DNA from: Oscillospiraceae bacterium
GTDB taxonomy: Bacteria > Bacillota > Clostridia > Oscillospirales > Oscillospiraceae
Reading direction: 5' to 3'
Length of the DNA: 13,135 bases
Assembly (NCBI GenBank): GCA_017538775.1
Contig: JAFYIF010000211.1
Location: 1 to 13,135, forward strand
In this document: in pieces, positions 1 through 5,580 of the stretch
How the letters are laid out: each line of letters starts with the position of its first letter
How positions within the stretch are numbered: the stretch's first letter is position 1
Notes under the pieces: generated by a model
Told to the model about the DNA's origin: nothing
Databases searched by the model: none
What the model saw: only the letters and a program-made list of their open reading frames with translations
Position numbers and translations under genes: made by a program

Positions 1-147
1 CCGTTTTCTCGCGCCGGGGGAGCTGTCGCTGGCCAGCAGCACCAGCTTCGCTTTTCCGGCCTTCACCGCCGCCCGGGTGTTTTCCTCCCCCAGGGCAATG
101 TTGCCGCCCATCCGGGCGATGGCGATCCAGCGCAGCGCGTCAGCCAC
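1..147 (-). CDS. ylxQ: YlxQ-type L7Ae-family RNA-binding protein, C-terminus off the window
   Basis: The first 49 residues are visible, starting at a GTG and running in frame off the left edge. They include the family signature of RMGGNIALGEENTRAAVKAG followed by a hydrophobic KLVLLASDSSPGARKR stretch, which matches the start of the L7Ae/L30e fold (K-turn RNA binding; about 100 residues in full). The GTG overlaps the end of the YlxR gene by 8 bases, suggesting translational coupling. Position directly after nusA and ylxR is the standard Firmicutes order, with infB expected next outside the window. In Bacillus this protein binds K-turn RNA and is thought to be ribosome-associated; its exact role is not settled. 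The identification rests on both motif and gene order. The start is inferred, because no other in-frame start fits. Confidence 0.85.
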   Translation of the reverse strand, partial: MADALRWIAIARMGGNIALGEENTRAAVKAGKAKLVLLASDSSPGARKR

Positions 148-412
148 CGTCCAACACCTCCAGCTCCGCCTCCAGGGCGGCGTAGACTTCCTGGGGAATG
201 GCCGTGCCGAAGGCGCGCTCCAGGGCTTTGGAGCGGACGGCTTTGCGGAGACAGTCCCGGCTGGGGCAGAGATAGGCGCCCCGGCCGTTGGCCCGCCCGC
301 GGGTGTCCAGGTGGATGTCCCCCTCCGGGGGGCGCACCACGCGGATCAGCTCCCGCTTGGGCTTCATCTCCCGACAGCCCAGGCACTGGCGGAGCGGTAT
401 TTTTTTCTGCAC
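140..412 (-). CDS. ylxR: YlxR (RnpM) family RNA-binding protein, DUF448
   Basis: A 90-residue protein with the full YlxR signature: RQCLGCREMKPKRELIRVVR near residues 8-27, then GRANGRGAYLC at 39-49 and a fourth cysteine at 54. The family fold packs a basic surface that binds RNA. In Bacillus, YlxR/RnpM has been described as a modulator of RNase P and it also affects gene expression; that function is known from the family, not seen here. The start is a GTG with a strong ACCTCC-complement Shine-Dalgarno (GGAGGT, 421-426) 8 bases upstream. The gene lies 33 bases after nusA and overlaps ylxQ, so it is co-transcribed with both. Length and cysteine pattern are normal. Confidence 0.95.
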   Translation of the reverse strand: MQKKIPLRQCLGCREMKPKRELIRVVRPPEGDIHLDTRGRANGRGAYLCPSRDCLRKAVRSKALERAFGTAIPQEVYAALEAELEVLDGG

Positions 413-445
413 GCCCGGACACCTCCCTTCCCCTGCTGCAAAGAC

Positions 446-1501
446 TCAGCCGGCCTCGGACTCGCTCTTGATGTCGATCTTATAGCCCGTCAGCTTGGCG
501 GCCAGGCGGGCGTTCTGGCCCTCCTTGCCGATGGCCAGGCTCAGCTGGCTGTCCGGCACGATGACGCGGCAGCTCTTGCCGTCCTCCAGCTCGGTGACGC
601 TCAGCACCTCCGCCGGGGCCAGGGCCTGGGCGACGTAAATCTGCGCGTCCTCGCTGAACTTCACGATGTCGATCTTCTCGCCGTGGAGCTCCTCCACGAT
701 GGAGGCCACGCGGCCCCCCTTGGGGCCGACGCAGGAGCCGATGGGGTCCACGTCCGGCTGGGTGGACTGGACCGCGATCTTGGTGCGGCTGCCCGCCTCC
801 CGGGCGATGGATTTGATCTCCACGGTGCCGTCGAAGATCTCCGGCACCTCCAGCTCGAACAGGCGCTTCACCAGGCCGGGGTGGGTGCGGGAGATCAGCA
901 CCTGGGGGCCCCGGGTGGAGTTGCGCACTTCCACCACATAGACGCGGATGCGGTCCCCCTCGTGGAGGACCTCGCCCTTCATCTGCTCGTTGGCGGGCAT
1001 CAGGGCCTCGGTGAACTCGCTGTTGGAGCTGATCTTGATGGACACGGCTCCGTTGCGCGGGTCGATGCGGGAGACCACGCCGGTGAGGATCTCATGCTCC
1101 TTGCTGGTGAACTTCTCGTAGATCAGGCCCCGCTCGGCCTCCCGGATGCCCTGGATGATGACCTGCTTGGCGGCCTGGGCCGCGATGCGGCCAAACTTCT
1201 TCGTCTCCACCGGGACCTTGACCTGGCCCCCGGCGCGCACGCGCTTGTTGTAGACGTGGGCGGCCTCGACGCTCAGCTCCCGGGCCGGGTTCTCCACCTC
1301 GTCCACCACGTCCATCAGGACGTACATCTCGACCTTCTTCTTCTCCTCGTCCAGCTCCACCACCACGTTGTCGCCCGCCTCGGGATTGTCCCGGCGGAAG
1401 GCGGCCAGCATGGCCTGGTTGATCTTTTCGTACATGTACGCCCGGGGGATGCCCTTCTCTTTTTCGATGTCCTCGATGGCGTTGAAAAATTCTGCGTTCA
1501 T
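446..1501 (-). CDS. nusA: Transcription termination/antitermination factor NusA
   Basis: This 351-residue protein has the compact Firmicutes NusA layout without the C-terminal acidic repeats of E. coli NusA. The N-terminal RNA-polymerase-binding domain (about 1-130) starts [19 protein letters not shown]. An S1 domain follows at about 136-200, then KH1 with the GPKGGR loop at 259-264 and KH2 with the IGKEGQ loop at 324-329, ending in a short acidic tail. NusA binds RNA polymerase near the exit channel and increases pausing and hairpin-dependent termination. The ATG is preceded by AAGGAG at 1513-1518, an 11-base spacing. It sits 39 bases after rimP in the classical rimP-nusA-ylxR-ylxQ operon. 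The operon leader carries an intrinsic terminator (2023-2048) on which NusA itself could act. Confidence 0.97.
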   Translation of the reverse strand: MNAEFFNAIEDIEKEKGIPRAYMYEKINQAMLAAFRRDNPEAGDNVVVELDEEKKKVEMYVLMDVVDEVENPARELSVEAAHVYNKRVRAGGQVKVPVETKKFGRIAAQAAKQVIIQGIREAERGLIYEKFTSKEHEILTGVVSRIDPRNGAVSIKISSNSEFTEALMPANEQMKGEVLHEGDRIRVYVVEVRNSTRGPQVLISRTHPGLVKRLFELEVPEIFDGTVEIKSIAREAGSRTKIAVQSTQPDVDPIGSCVGPKGGRVASIVEELHGEKIDIVKFSEDAQIYVAQALAPAEVLSVTELEDGKSCRVIVPDSQLSLAIGKEGQNARLAAKLTGYKIDIKSESEAG

Positions 1502-1540
1502 CTCTTTTGATACTCCTTCAGCATGGTTGCGCGGCCGCCC

Positions 1541-1996
1541 TCAGGCCAGCCGCAGCCGCACCTGCGCCACCTCCGACGCGCCGAAGCTGCGTCGGCCCGC
1601 AGGGCTGTCGATCGTCACGGCGCCGCCGTCGTAGGCCGACAGGGTGCCCACATAGTTCTTCTGTCCGTCTTTGGCCCGGTACAGCCGGACTTCCACCAGA
1701 CTGCCCAGGAAGCGCTGAAAGTCGCCGGGGCGCTTCAGCTCCCGCTCCGCGCCGGCGGAGCTGACCTCGAAGACGTAGCTTTCGGCGATGGGGTCGGCCT
1801 CGTCCAGGATGGGGTCCAGGGCGCGGCTGAAGCGCTCGCAGTCGTCGATGCCCACGTAGCCCTCCAGCTTGTCGATGTAGACCCGGAGGTACCACTGCCC
1901 GGCCTCCCGGAGGTATTCCACGTCCCAAAGCTCCAGACCCAGCTCCGCCGCCACCGGCAGCGCCAGTTCCCGCACCGTCTCCGCGATTCGATTCAT
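1541..1996 (-). CDS. rimP: Ribosome maturation factor RimP
   Basis: The 151-residue product has the two RimP domains: an N-terminal alpha/beta domain with LGLELWDVEYLREAGQWYLR near residues 19-38, and a C-terminal SH3-like barrel after the conserved YVFEVSSAGAERELKRPGDF block (74-93). RimP binds the nascent 30S subunit and promotes late 30S assembly. The usual SSPGLDR core reads SSAGAER here, a mild divergence. The ATG is preceded by GGAGGG (2004-2009) with 7-base spacing. It is the first gene of the nusA operon, with its own promoter (2076-2104) and a leader of roughly 70 bases that contains an intrinsic terminator. Confidence 0.95.
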   Translation of the reverse strand: MNRIAETVRELALPVAAELGLELWDVEYLREAGQWYLRVYIDKLEGYVGIDDCERFSRALDPILDEADPIAESYVFEVSSAGAERELKRPGDFQRFLGSLVEVRLYRAKDGQKNYVGTLSAYDGGAVTIDSPAGRRSFGASEVAQVRLRLA

Positions 1997-2022
1997 GCCG
2001 CTTCCCTCCCCGTCCAGGCCGG

Positions 2023-2048
2023 AAAAAAAGAGTGGGACGCGCCCACTC
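2023..2048 (-). terminator. Intrinsic terminator in the rimP-nusA leader
   Basis: Reading the minus strand, GAGTGGG (2048-2042), a 5-base loop and CCCACTC (2036-2030) form a perfect 7-bp stem followed directly by seven T (2029-2023). It lies between the rimP promoter and the rimP start codon, so it would stop transcripts about 20 bases after the predicted start. It could also end read-through from the upstream vanY-like operon. The short stem is the kind of weak hairpin on which NusA is known to help termination. Confidence 0.85.
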
Positions 2049-2075
2049 AGTCAAGCTACTTATCTAACATTCCGT

Positions 2076-2104
2076 ATCTTACCATATCTCCTATATAAAA
2101 TCAA
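2076..2104 (-). promoter_or_regulatory. Sigma-A promoter of the rimP-nusA operon
   Basis: On the minus strand, TTGATT (2104-2099) and TAAGAT (2081-2076) are separated by exactly 17 bases, in a locally AT-rich stretch within otherwise GC-rich sequence. The predicted start is near 2069, giving a leader of about 73 bases before the rimP ATG. Confidence 0.7.
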
Positions 2105-2129
2105 GAGTTTTTTTCGCGTTTTGAAATAG

Positions 2130-2172
2130 CAACGATGAGTCACAGAGAACCGTCCCTTCTGACTCATCGTTG
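2130..2172. repeat. Palindromic repeat with a GGGACGGTTC core in the loop
   Basis: CAACGATGAGTCA (2130-2142) and TGACTCATCGTTG (2160-2172) are perfect 13-base inverted arms around a 17-base loop. The minus strand of the loop holds GGGACGGTTCTCTG. The decamer GGGACGGTTC also occurs in both ends of the insertion sequence at 5483-7179. There is no T-run on either side, so it is not a normal intrinsic terminator. It looks like a REP/MITE-type element between vanY and the rimP promoter. Its function and family are unknown from this window alone. Confidence 0.75.
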
Positions 2173-2181
2173 ACAGGCTTT

Positions 2182-2964
2182 TCAGTACAGGGCGATGAAC
2201 TCCTCCAGGCAGAGGCCGTTTTCCATCATGTAGCGGGCTGCGGTCTCGCCCACATAGCGGTAGTGCCAGGGCTCGAACCAGCCGGTGATCTCCCGCTTCT
2301 CCCTGGGATAGCGGGGGATGAAGCCGAAATCCACGCAGTTGGCCCGCAGCCAGTTGTACAGGGGCAGAAACTCCAGCGCGTCGGCGGTCATCGCGGTGTC
2401 GGGGGAGTCCAGGATGTCCACGGCCAGGCCCAGCTGGTGTTCGCTGGTGCCGGGGTAGGCCACGGTCTGGCGGGCCAGCACCTCCGCGTCGGCGTACTCC
2501 ACCTCCCCGCCCCAGGCGATCTGGCTGGCCTTGCCGTAAAAGAGCGTGGCCTGGGTGCGGTAGGGGCGGTAGGCGGTGCTGATGTAGACCGTATAGCCCG
2601 CCTCCCGGGCCGCGTCCAGCATCCGGTTCAGGGCGTCCACCGCCCGGCTGTCAAAATACTGCCCGTCCTGGATCTCCTTCACGGCGGGGGGCGTGAAGCT
2701 GGGCGGCAGCACATAGGTGTTGTTCACCAGCTTCAGATACCAGTCGCTGGCGGAGATGTCCGGCAGGATGTCCCGGATGTTGGGCGTGGCCTCCGGGGTG
2801 GGTTCCGGCGTCTCCTCCGGCTCCTCCGGGACCACGATCTCCCGCTCGTCCGGCACCGGCTCGGTCTCCTCCGCCGGGGGCGCGGGGGAGACCCGGGCGC
2901 TGACCACCAGCAGCAGGGTGATGCACAGGACAAAGAGCAGCAGGCGCTGCTTGCTCTGATTCAC
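2182..2964 (-). CDS. VanY-family D-alanyl-D-alanine carboxypeptidase, membrane-anchored
   Basis: From the GTG at 2964 the product has 260 residues. Residues 7-25 form a hydrophobic signal anchor. A Pro/Glu-rich linker (about 27-62) follows, and then a VanY-type peptidase domain (about 75-255). The zinc and catalytic signature is present: STAYRPYRTQ near 129-138, SEHQLGLAVD at 174-183 (His176 and Asp183 ligands) and EPWHYR at 231-236 (Glu231 as general base, His234 as third ligand). The family trims the terminal D-Ala from muropeptide stems outside the membrane. The start was chosen because GAGGGGGG (2973-2980) lies 8 bases before it. A GTG at 3009 would overlap the previous gene and has no comparable site. 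As the last gene of the response regulator/kinase operon it is probably the effector, or one of them. Confidence 0.9.
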   Translation of the reverse strand: MNQSKQRLLLFVLCITLLLVVSARVSPAPPAEETEPVPDEREIVVPEEPEETPEPTPEATPNIRDILPDISASDWYLKLVNNTYVLPPSFTPPAVKEIQDGQYFDSRAVDALNRMLDAAREAGYTVYISTAYRPYRTQATLFYGKASQIAWGGEVEYADAEVLARQTVAYPGTSEHQLGLAVDILDSPDTAMTADALEFLPLYNWLRANCVDFGFIPRYPREKREITGWFEPWHYRYVGETAARYMMENGLCLEEFIALY

Positions 2965-3001
2965 GGTTCCGACCCCCCTCTTTTGTCTCGTCTCTCCGGG
3001 T

Positions 3002-3697
3002 TCATACACAGATCACGCGGATGTCGATCAGCGCGTCGTACCAGACGCCGCGCACGTCGTAGCAGACGATGTTGCCGTTTTTTGTCTCCAGCAGGGCGTC
3101 CCCGGCGGTGCCGTCCCCCCGGAAGCGCCGGAGGCTCAGACCGCTCTCCTCCGCCACGGCCCGGGCCACGGCCTCCGCGTCGGGCCGCTCGCCGCCGTAG
3201 GTCTCCGCGTCGGTCAGGCACTCCCGGCTGACGTAGAGATAGTAGATCTGGCCGGTCTCGGCGTTGAAGCAGGCGTCCACCCAGTTCTGCCAGTCGCCCC
3301 GGGCCTGGAGCCACATCCGGCACAGCAGCAGACTGCCCTCCGTGCCGTTCAGGGCGGTGTAGCTCACGCCCGTGGGGGCGGAGTAGGCGAAAGCCCGGTC
3401 ATCCACCCAGCGGGCCACCAGGTCCGCCATGTACCGGGTGCAGAAGCGCTCCATCTCCCCGTCGGGCAGAATGGGCACCACCTGGCCCTCCGCCTCGATG
3501 CCGTGTTCCCAGAAGTCCAGGAACAGGTCGCACTGGGCCGCCGTGCCGAAGGCGCTGTCCGTCTCGGTCTGGCGGTGGACGGGGGTGCGGAACAGCAGGG
3601 GGAAGGTCGCGGCGAAGAGCAGCAGGACCCCGACCAGGCAGGCGCTCAGGATCACCTGACGCCGCTCGTCCAGGCGCTCAGTCAGCCGCTTCCACAT
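3002..3697 (-). CDS. Unknown membrane-anchored protein between a sensor kinase and a VanY-type peptidase
   Basis: I do not recognise this 231-residue protein. It has a basic N-terminus, one transmembrane segment at about 15-36 and an extracytoplasmic domain of about 190 residues. The domain contains several cysteines (near 56, 86, 126, 143, 160 and 213) and an aromatic-rich stretch, NAETGQIYYLYVS, near 145-157. The ATG overlaps the 3' end of the kinase gene by 20 bases and has GGAGGG about 7 bases upstream, so it is translated with the kinase. Its place suggests a kinase accessory protein, analogous in position to YycH/YycI of the WalRK system, but I see no sequence signature to support homology. 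The stop lies 37 bases before the vanY-like start. Confidence 0.8.
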   Translation of the reverse strand: MWKRLTERLDERRQVILSACLVGVLLLFAATFPLLFRTPVHRQTETDSAFGTAAQCDLFLDFWEHGIEAEGQVVPILPDGEMERFCTRYMADLVARWVDDRAFAYSAPTGVSYTALNGTEGSLLLCRMWLQARGDWQNWVDACFNAETGQIYYLYVSRECLTDAETYGGERPDAEAVARAVAEESGLSLRRFRGDGTAGDALLETKNGNIVCYDVRGVWYDALIDIRVICV

Positions 3698-4652
3698 CCG
3701 CCGGCCCTCCCTTCACCAGAATGCGCACCGTGGTGCCCTCTCCCACCTGGCTGTCATACTCCAGCTTCGTCTCGTGCAGCTCCGCGATGCGCTGGCAGAG
3801 GGCCAGGCCCAGCCCCGCCCCGTTCTGGGCGCGGGAGCGGGATTTGTCGATCATATAAAAGGGTTCCGTGATCTTGCTCAGTTCCTCTTTCGGGATGCCC
3901 CGGCCATGGTCCCGGACATAGAGGGCGTAGCCCCCGTCCTCCACCTTGCCATATAGCTCGATGACGCTGTTGCGGCGGCTGGCCTTGCGGGCGTTGTCCA
4001 CCAGGTTGATGGTCAGGGTCTTGAACAGGTCCGGCTCCACCAGGATGTAGCCCGGCTCCCAGCGCATGTCCAGGGTGATGTCCTCCGCCGAGAGGCTGGG
4101 CACCGTGACGGCGGCCACGGAGCGGATGAAGTAGCCCACCTCGAAGCGCTTTCGCTCGAAGTCCTGCTTGCCCGCCACGATGATGTCCATCAGCTTGAGG
4201 CTCAGGGCCTCCAGGCGCTTGCCCTCGGAGAAGATGTAGCCCGCAGCGGTGAAGCGGGACTTGGGCTTCATGTCCTTGCTGCGGAGCATGTCCGCGTAGC
4301 CGATGATAGCGGTCAGGGGGGTCTTCAGCTCGTGGGCGAAGGAGCCGATGAACTCCTCCCGGCGGGAGGCCACGTTCTCCAGGTTCTCGATGGAGCGCTC
4401 CAGCTCGCTGATGCGCACCCGCTGGAGCCGCAGCTCCTTGCTCTCCGCTTCCTGGGAAAACCAGCTCACCAGGCAGACCAGAAAGGCCCCCAGCAGCACC
4501 GCGGGCACCAGAAACAGCACATAGCTCCAGTAGTGTTCCCCCGCCTCCGGCACCACGCCCAGCAGCACGCACTCCCCGGCGCCGAGGGCCAGCTCCAGCA
4601 CGGCGGCGGTGAGAAAGAAGGCTTTCAGGGGCCGTGTCATACGCAGCTTCAT
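3678..4652 (-). CDS. Two-TM sensor histidine kinase (HisKA/HATPase_c), VanS-like
   Basis: The 324-residue protein has two transmembrane segments (about 10-33 and 42-65) joined by a very short outside loop, then a short coiled linker (about 67-97) with no clear HAMP domain. The H-box is FIGSFAHELKTPLTAIIGY, with the phospho-accepting His107. The ATP-binding domain shows the N-box (NLVDNARKAS, Asn220), G1 (DHGRGIP, Asp248) and G2 (GAGLGLAL, 278-285). All catalytic motifs look intact. The tiny outside loop suggests sensing within the membrane or through a partner protein; the anchored protein encoded next is a candidate. The ATG has GGAGG about 5 bases upstream and follows the response regulator gene by 18 bases. 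VanS-like is a guess based on the adjacent VanY-type gene, and no glycopeptide ligase genes are present. Confidence 0.93.
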   Translation of the reverse strand: MKLRMTRPLKAFFLTAAVLELALGAGECVLLGVVPEAGEHYWSYVLFLVPAVLLGAFLVCLVSWFSQEAESKELRLQRVRISELERSIENLENVASRREEFIGSFAHELKTPLTAIIGYADMLRSKDMKPKSRFTAAGYIFSEGKRLEALSLKLMDIIVAGKQDFERKRFEVGYFIRSVAAVTVPSLSAEDITLDMRWEPGYILVEPDLFKTLTINLVDNARKASRRNSVIELYGKVEDGGYALYVRDHGRGIPKEELSKITEPFYMIDKSRSRAQNGAGLGLALCQRIAELHETKLEYDSQVGEGTTVRILVKGGPADVEAAD

Positions 4653-4670
4653 CGTTCCTCCCGGAGTCGC

Positions 4671-5324
4671 TCAGACCTCCAGCCGGTAGCCCACCTTGTA
4701 GATGGCCTTGATCTTGTCCTCCCAGTGGAGCTTCTTCCGCAGCCGCTGGACGTGCAGGTCCACCGTGCGGCTGTCGCCCATGTAGTCGCTGCCCCAGACG
4801 TGTTCGTAGAGGGTCTCCCGGAACAGGGCGATGTTGCGGTTCCGGGCGAAGAGCAGCAGCAGCTCGTATTCCTTCATGGTCAGCTGGATCTCCCGGCTGC
4901 CCCGGCGGACCGAGCGGGAGCGGGTGTCGATCACCACGTCGTCCACCGTGATCTCCGTCTGGGTCTTCCCCGCCCGGCGCAGGATGCTCTCCACCCGGGC
5001 CAGCAGCTCCACGATCTCAAAGGGCTTGGTCAGATAGTCATCGGCCCCCAGCTTGAGGCCCTTCACCTTGTCCTCCGTGCTGCCCCGTGCCGTCAGGAAG
5101 ATCACCGGGATCTCCAGGGGCTTGATGTAGTCCAGCACCTCATAGCCGTCCGCCCCGGGGAGCATGATGTCCAGCAGCACCAGGTCGAAGCGCTCCCGCT
5201 CCACCGCATCGCAGGCGGCAATGCCGTCATACACGCAGGTGCAGGCATAGCCCGCCTCCGTCAGATTCATCTCGATCAGATCGTTGATGGGTTTTTCGTC
5301 CTCCACCACAAGGATCTTCACCAT
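4671..5324 (-). CDS. OmpR-family response regulator
   Basis: From the ATG at 5324 this is 217 residues. The receiver domain (1-115) has the acidic pair Glu8/Asp9, the phospho-acceptor Asp52 in LVLLDIMLPG, Thr78 and Lys100 (LTKPFE). A winged-helix DNA-binding domain follows (about 125-217), with the typical LTMKEYELLLLFARN and SRTVDLHVQRLRKKL recognition helix. All switch residues are intact, so it should be a phosphorylation-controlled transcription factor paired with the kinase encoded 18 bases downstream. The start was chosen over an upstream in-frame ATG because CCTCC-complement GGAGG (5334-5338) stands 9 bases before it and MVKILVVEDE is the normal family start. A consensus promoter lies about 85 bases upstream. 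Its targets cannot be told from sequence; autoregulation is plausible. Confidence 0.95.
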   Translation of the reverse strand: MVKILVVEDEKPINDLIEMNLTEAGYACTCVYDGIAACDAVERERFDLVLLDIMLPGADGYEVLDYIKPLEIPVIFLTARGSTEDKVKGLKLGADDYLTKPFEIVELLARVESILRRAGKTQTEITVDDVVIDTRSRSVRRGSREIQLTMKEYELLLLFARNRNIALFRETLYEHVWGSDYMGDSRTVDLHVQRLRKKLHWEDKIKAIYKVGYRLEV

Positions 5325-5409
5325 TGTCAACCGCCTCCGCTCCCATCGCCGTGCCCGTAGCCGCAACCGGCGCGGGATCCCGTTTGATGTGTCGATTCTG
5401 TTTCATTTT

Positions 5410-5438
5410 ATTATAGCATGGGGCGGCAAAAATGTCAA
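5410..5438 (-). promoter_or_regulatory. Consensus sigma-A promoter of the two-component/VanY operon
   Basis: The minus strand reads TTGACA (5438-5433), a 17-base spacer and TATAAT (5415-5410), a perfect consensus match. The start would be near 5403, leaving a leader of about 78 bases. Such a strong core promoter upstream of a regulator suggests high basal expression or repression by an unseen operator. The left end of the insertion sequence begins 44 bases upstream of the -35. Confidence 0.9.
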
Positions 5439-5482
5439 AGACTATCCGTAAGGGCGCGGAAGTGGTATCCGCAAGACAGAGG

Positions 5483-5515
5483 AAGACAGGGGGACGGTTC
5501 GAAACCACTGAAAAA
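5483..5515 (+). repeat. Left terminal inverted repeat of the IS
   Basis: It begins AAGACAGGGGGACGGTTCGA and ends in CTGAAAAA. It matches the right end with two mismatches, at positions 7 (G versus T) and 25 (A versus G). Confidence 0.9.
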
Positions 5516-5518
5516 GTC

Positions 5519-5547
5519 TGCACAAACCAGTCAAAGCATGGTATAAT
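5519..5547 (+). promoter_or_regulatory. Probable transposase promoter
   Basis: A TATAAT hexamer (5542-5547) stands 17 bases after a weak -35, TGCACA (5519-5524), just inside the left inverted repeat and 34 bases before the transposase ATG. The perfect -10 with a poor -35 fits the low transposase expression usual for insertion sequences. Confidence 0.6.
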
Positions 5548-5580
5548 GGAAGCATCCAGAGAACAAAGAGGGTGCCGGAG

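Noticed and set aside
77..1510. Long open frame on the plus strand opposite ylxR and nusA
   Set aside because: It is antisense to well-supported genes, rich in His, Leu, Val, Gly and Asp as expected of the complement of GC-rich codons, and has no family resemblance or Shine-Dalgarno site.
2130..2172. Palindrome downstream of vanY as an intrinsic terminator
   Set aside because: The stem is good, but no T-run follows on either strand; it is better treated as a repeat element.
3002..3697. Assignment of the unknown protein to the YycH/YycI family
   Set aside because: Only gene position supports this; I see no shared motif.
4332..5360. Long plus-strand frame opposite the kinase and response regulator
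   Set aside because: Same shadow pattern of a GC-rich gene; no recognisable domain. Similar frames opposite vanY (2170-3231), radC, tsaD and polA were rejected for the same reason.
5227..5406. Possible 59-codon leader peptide gene upstream of and overlapping the response regulator
   Set aside because: Its ATG lies at or before the predicted transcription start, it lacks a ribosome-binding site, and most of it is an out-of-frame reading of the regulator gene.
5325..5409. Structured regulatory leader before the response regulator (CGGGATCCCG palindrome)
   Set aside because: The palindrome is only 10 bases and no terminator or alternative pairing is evident.
5416..5482. Remnant of the Bro-N C-terminal half left of the IS
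   Set aside because: All three minus-strand frames are short and show no Bro/DinD-like sequence before the promoter.
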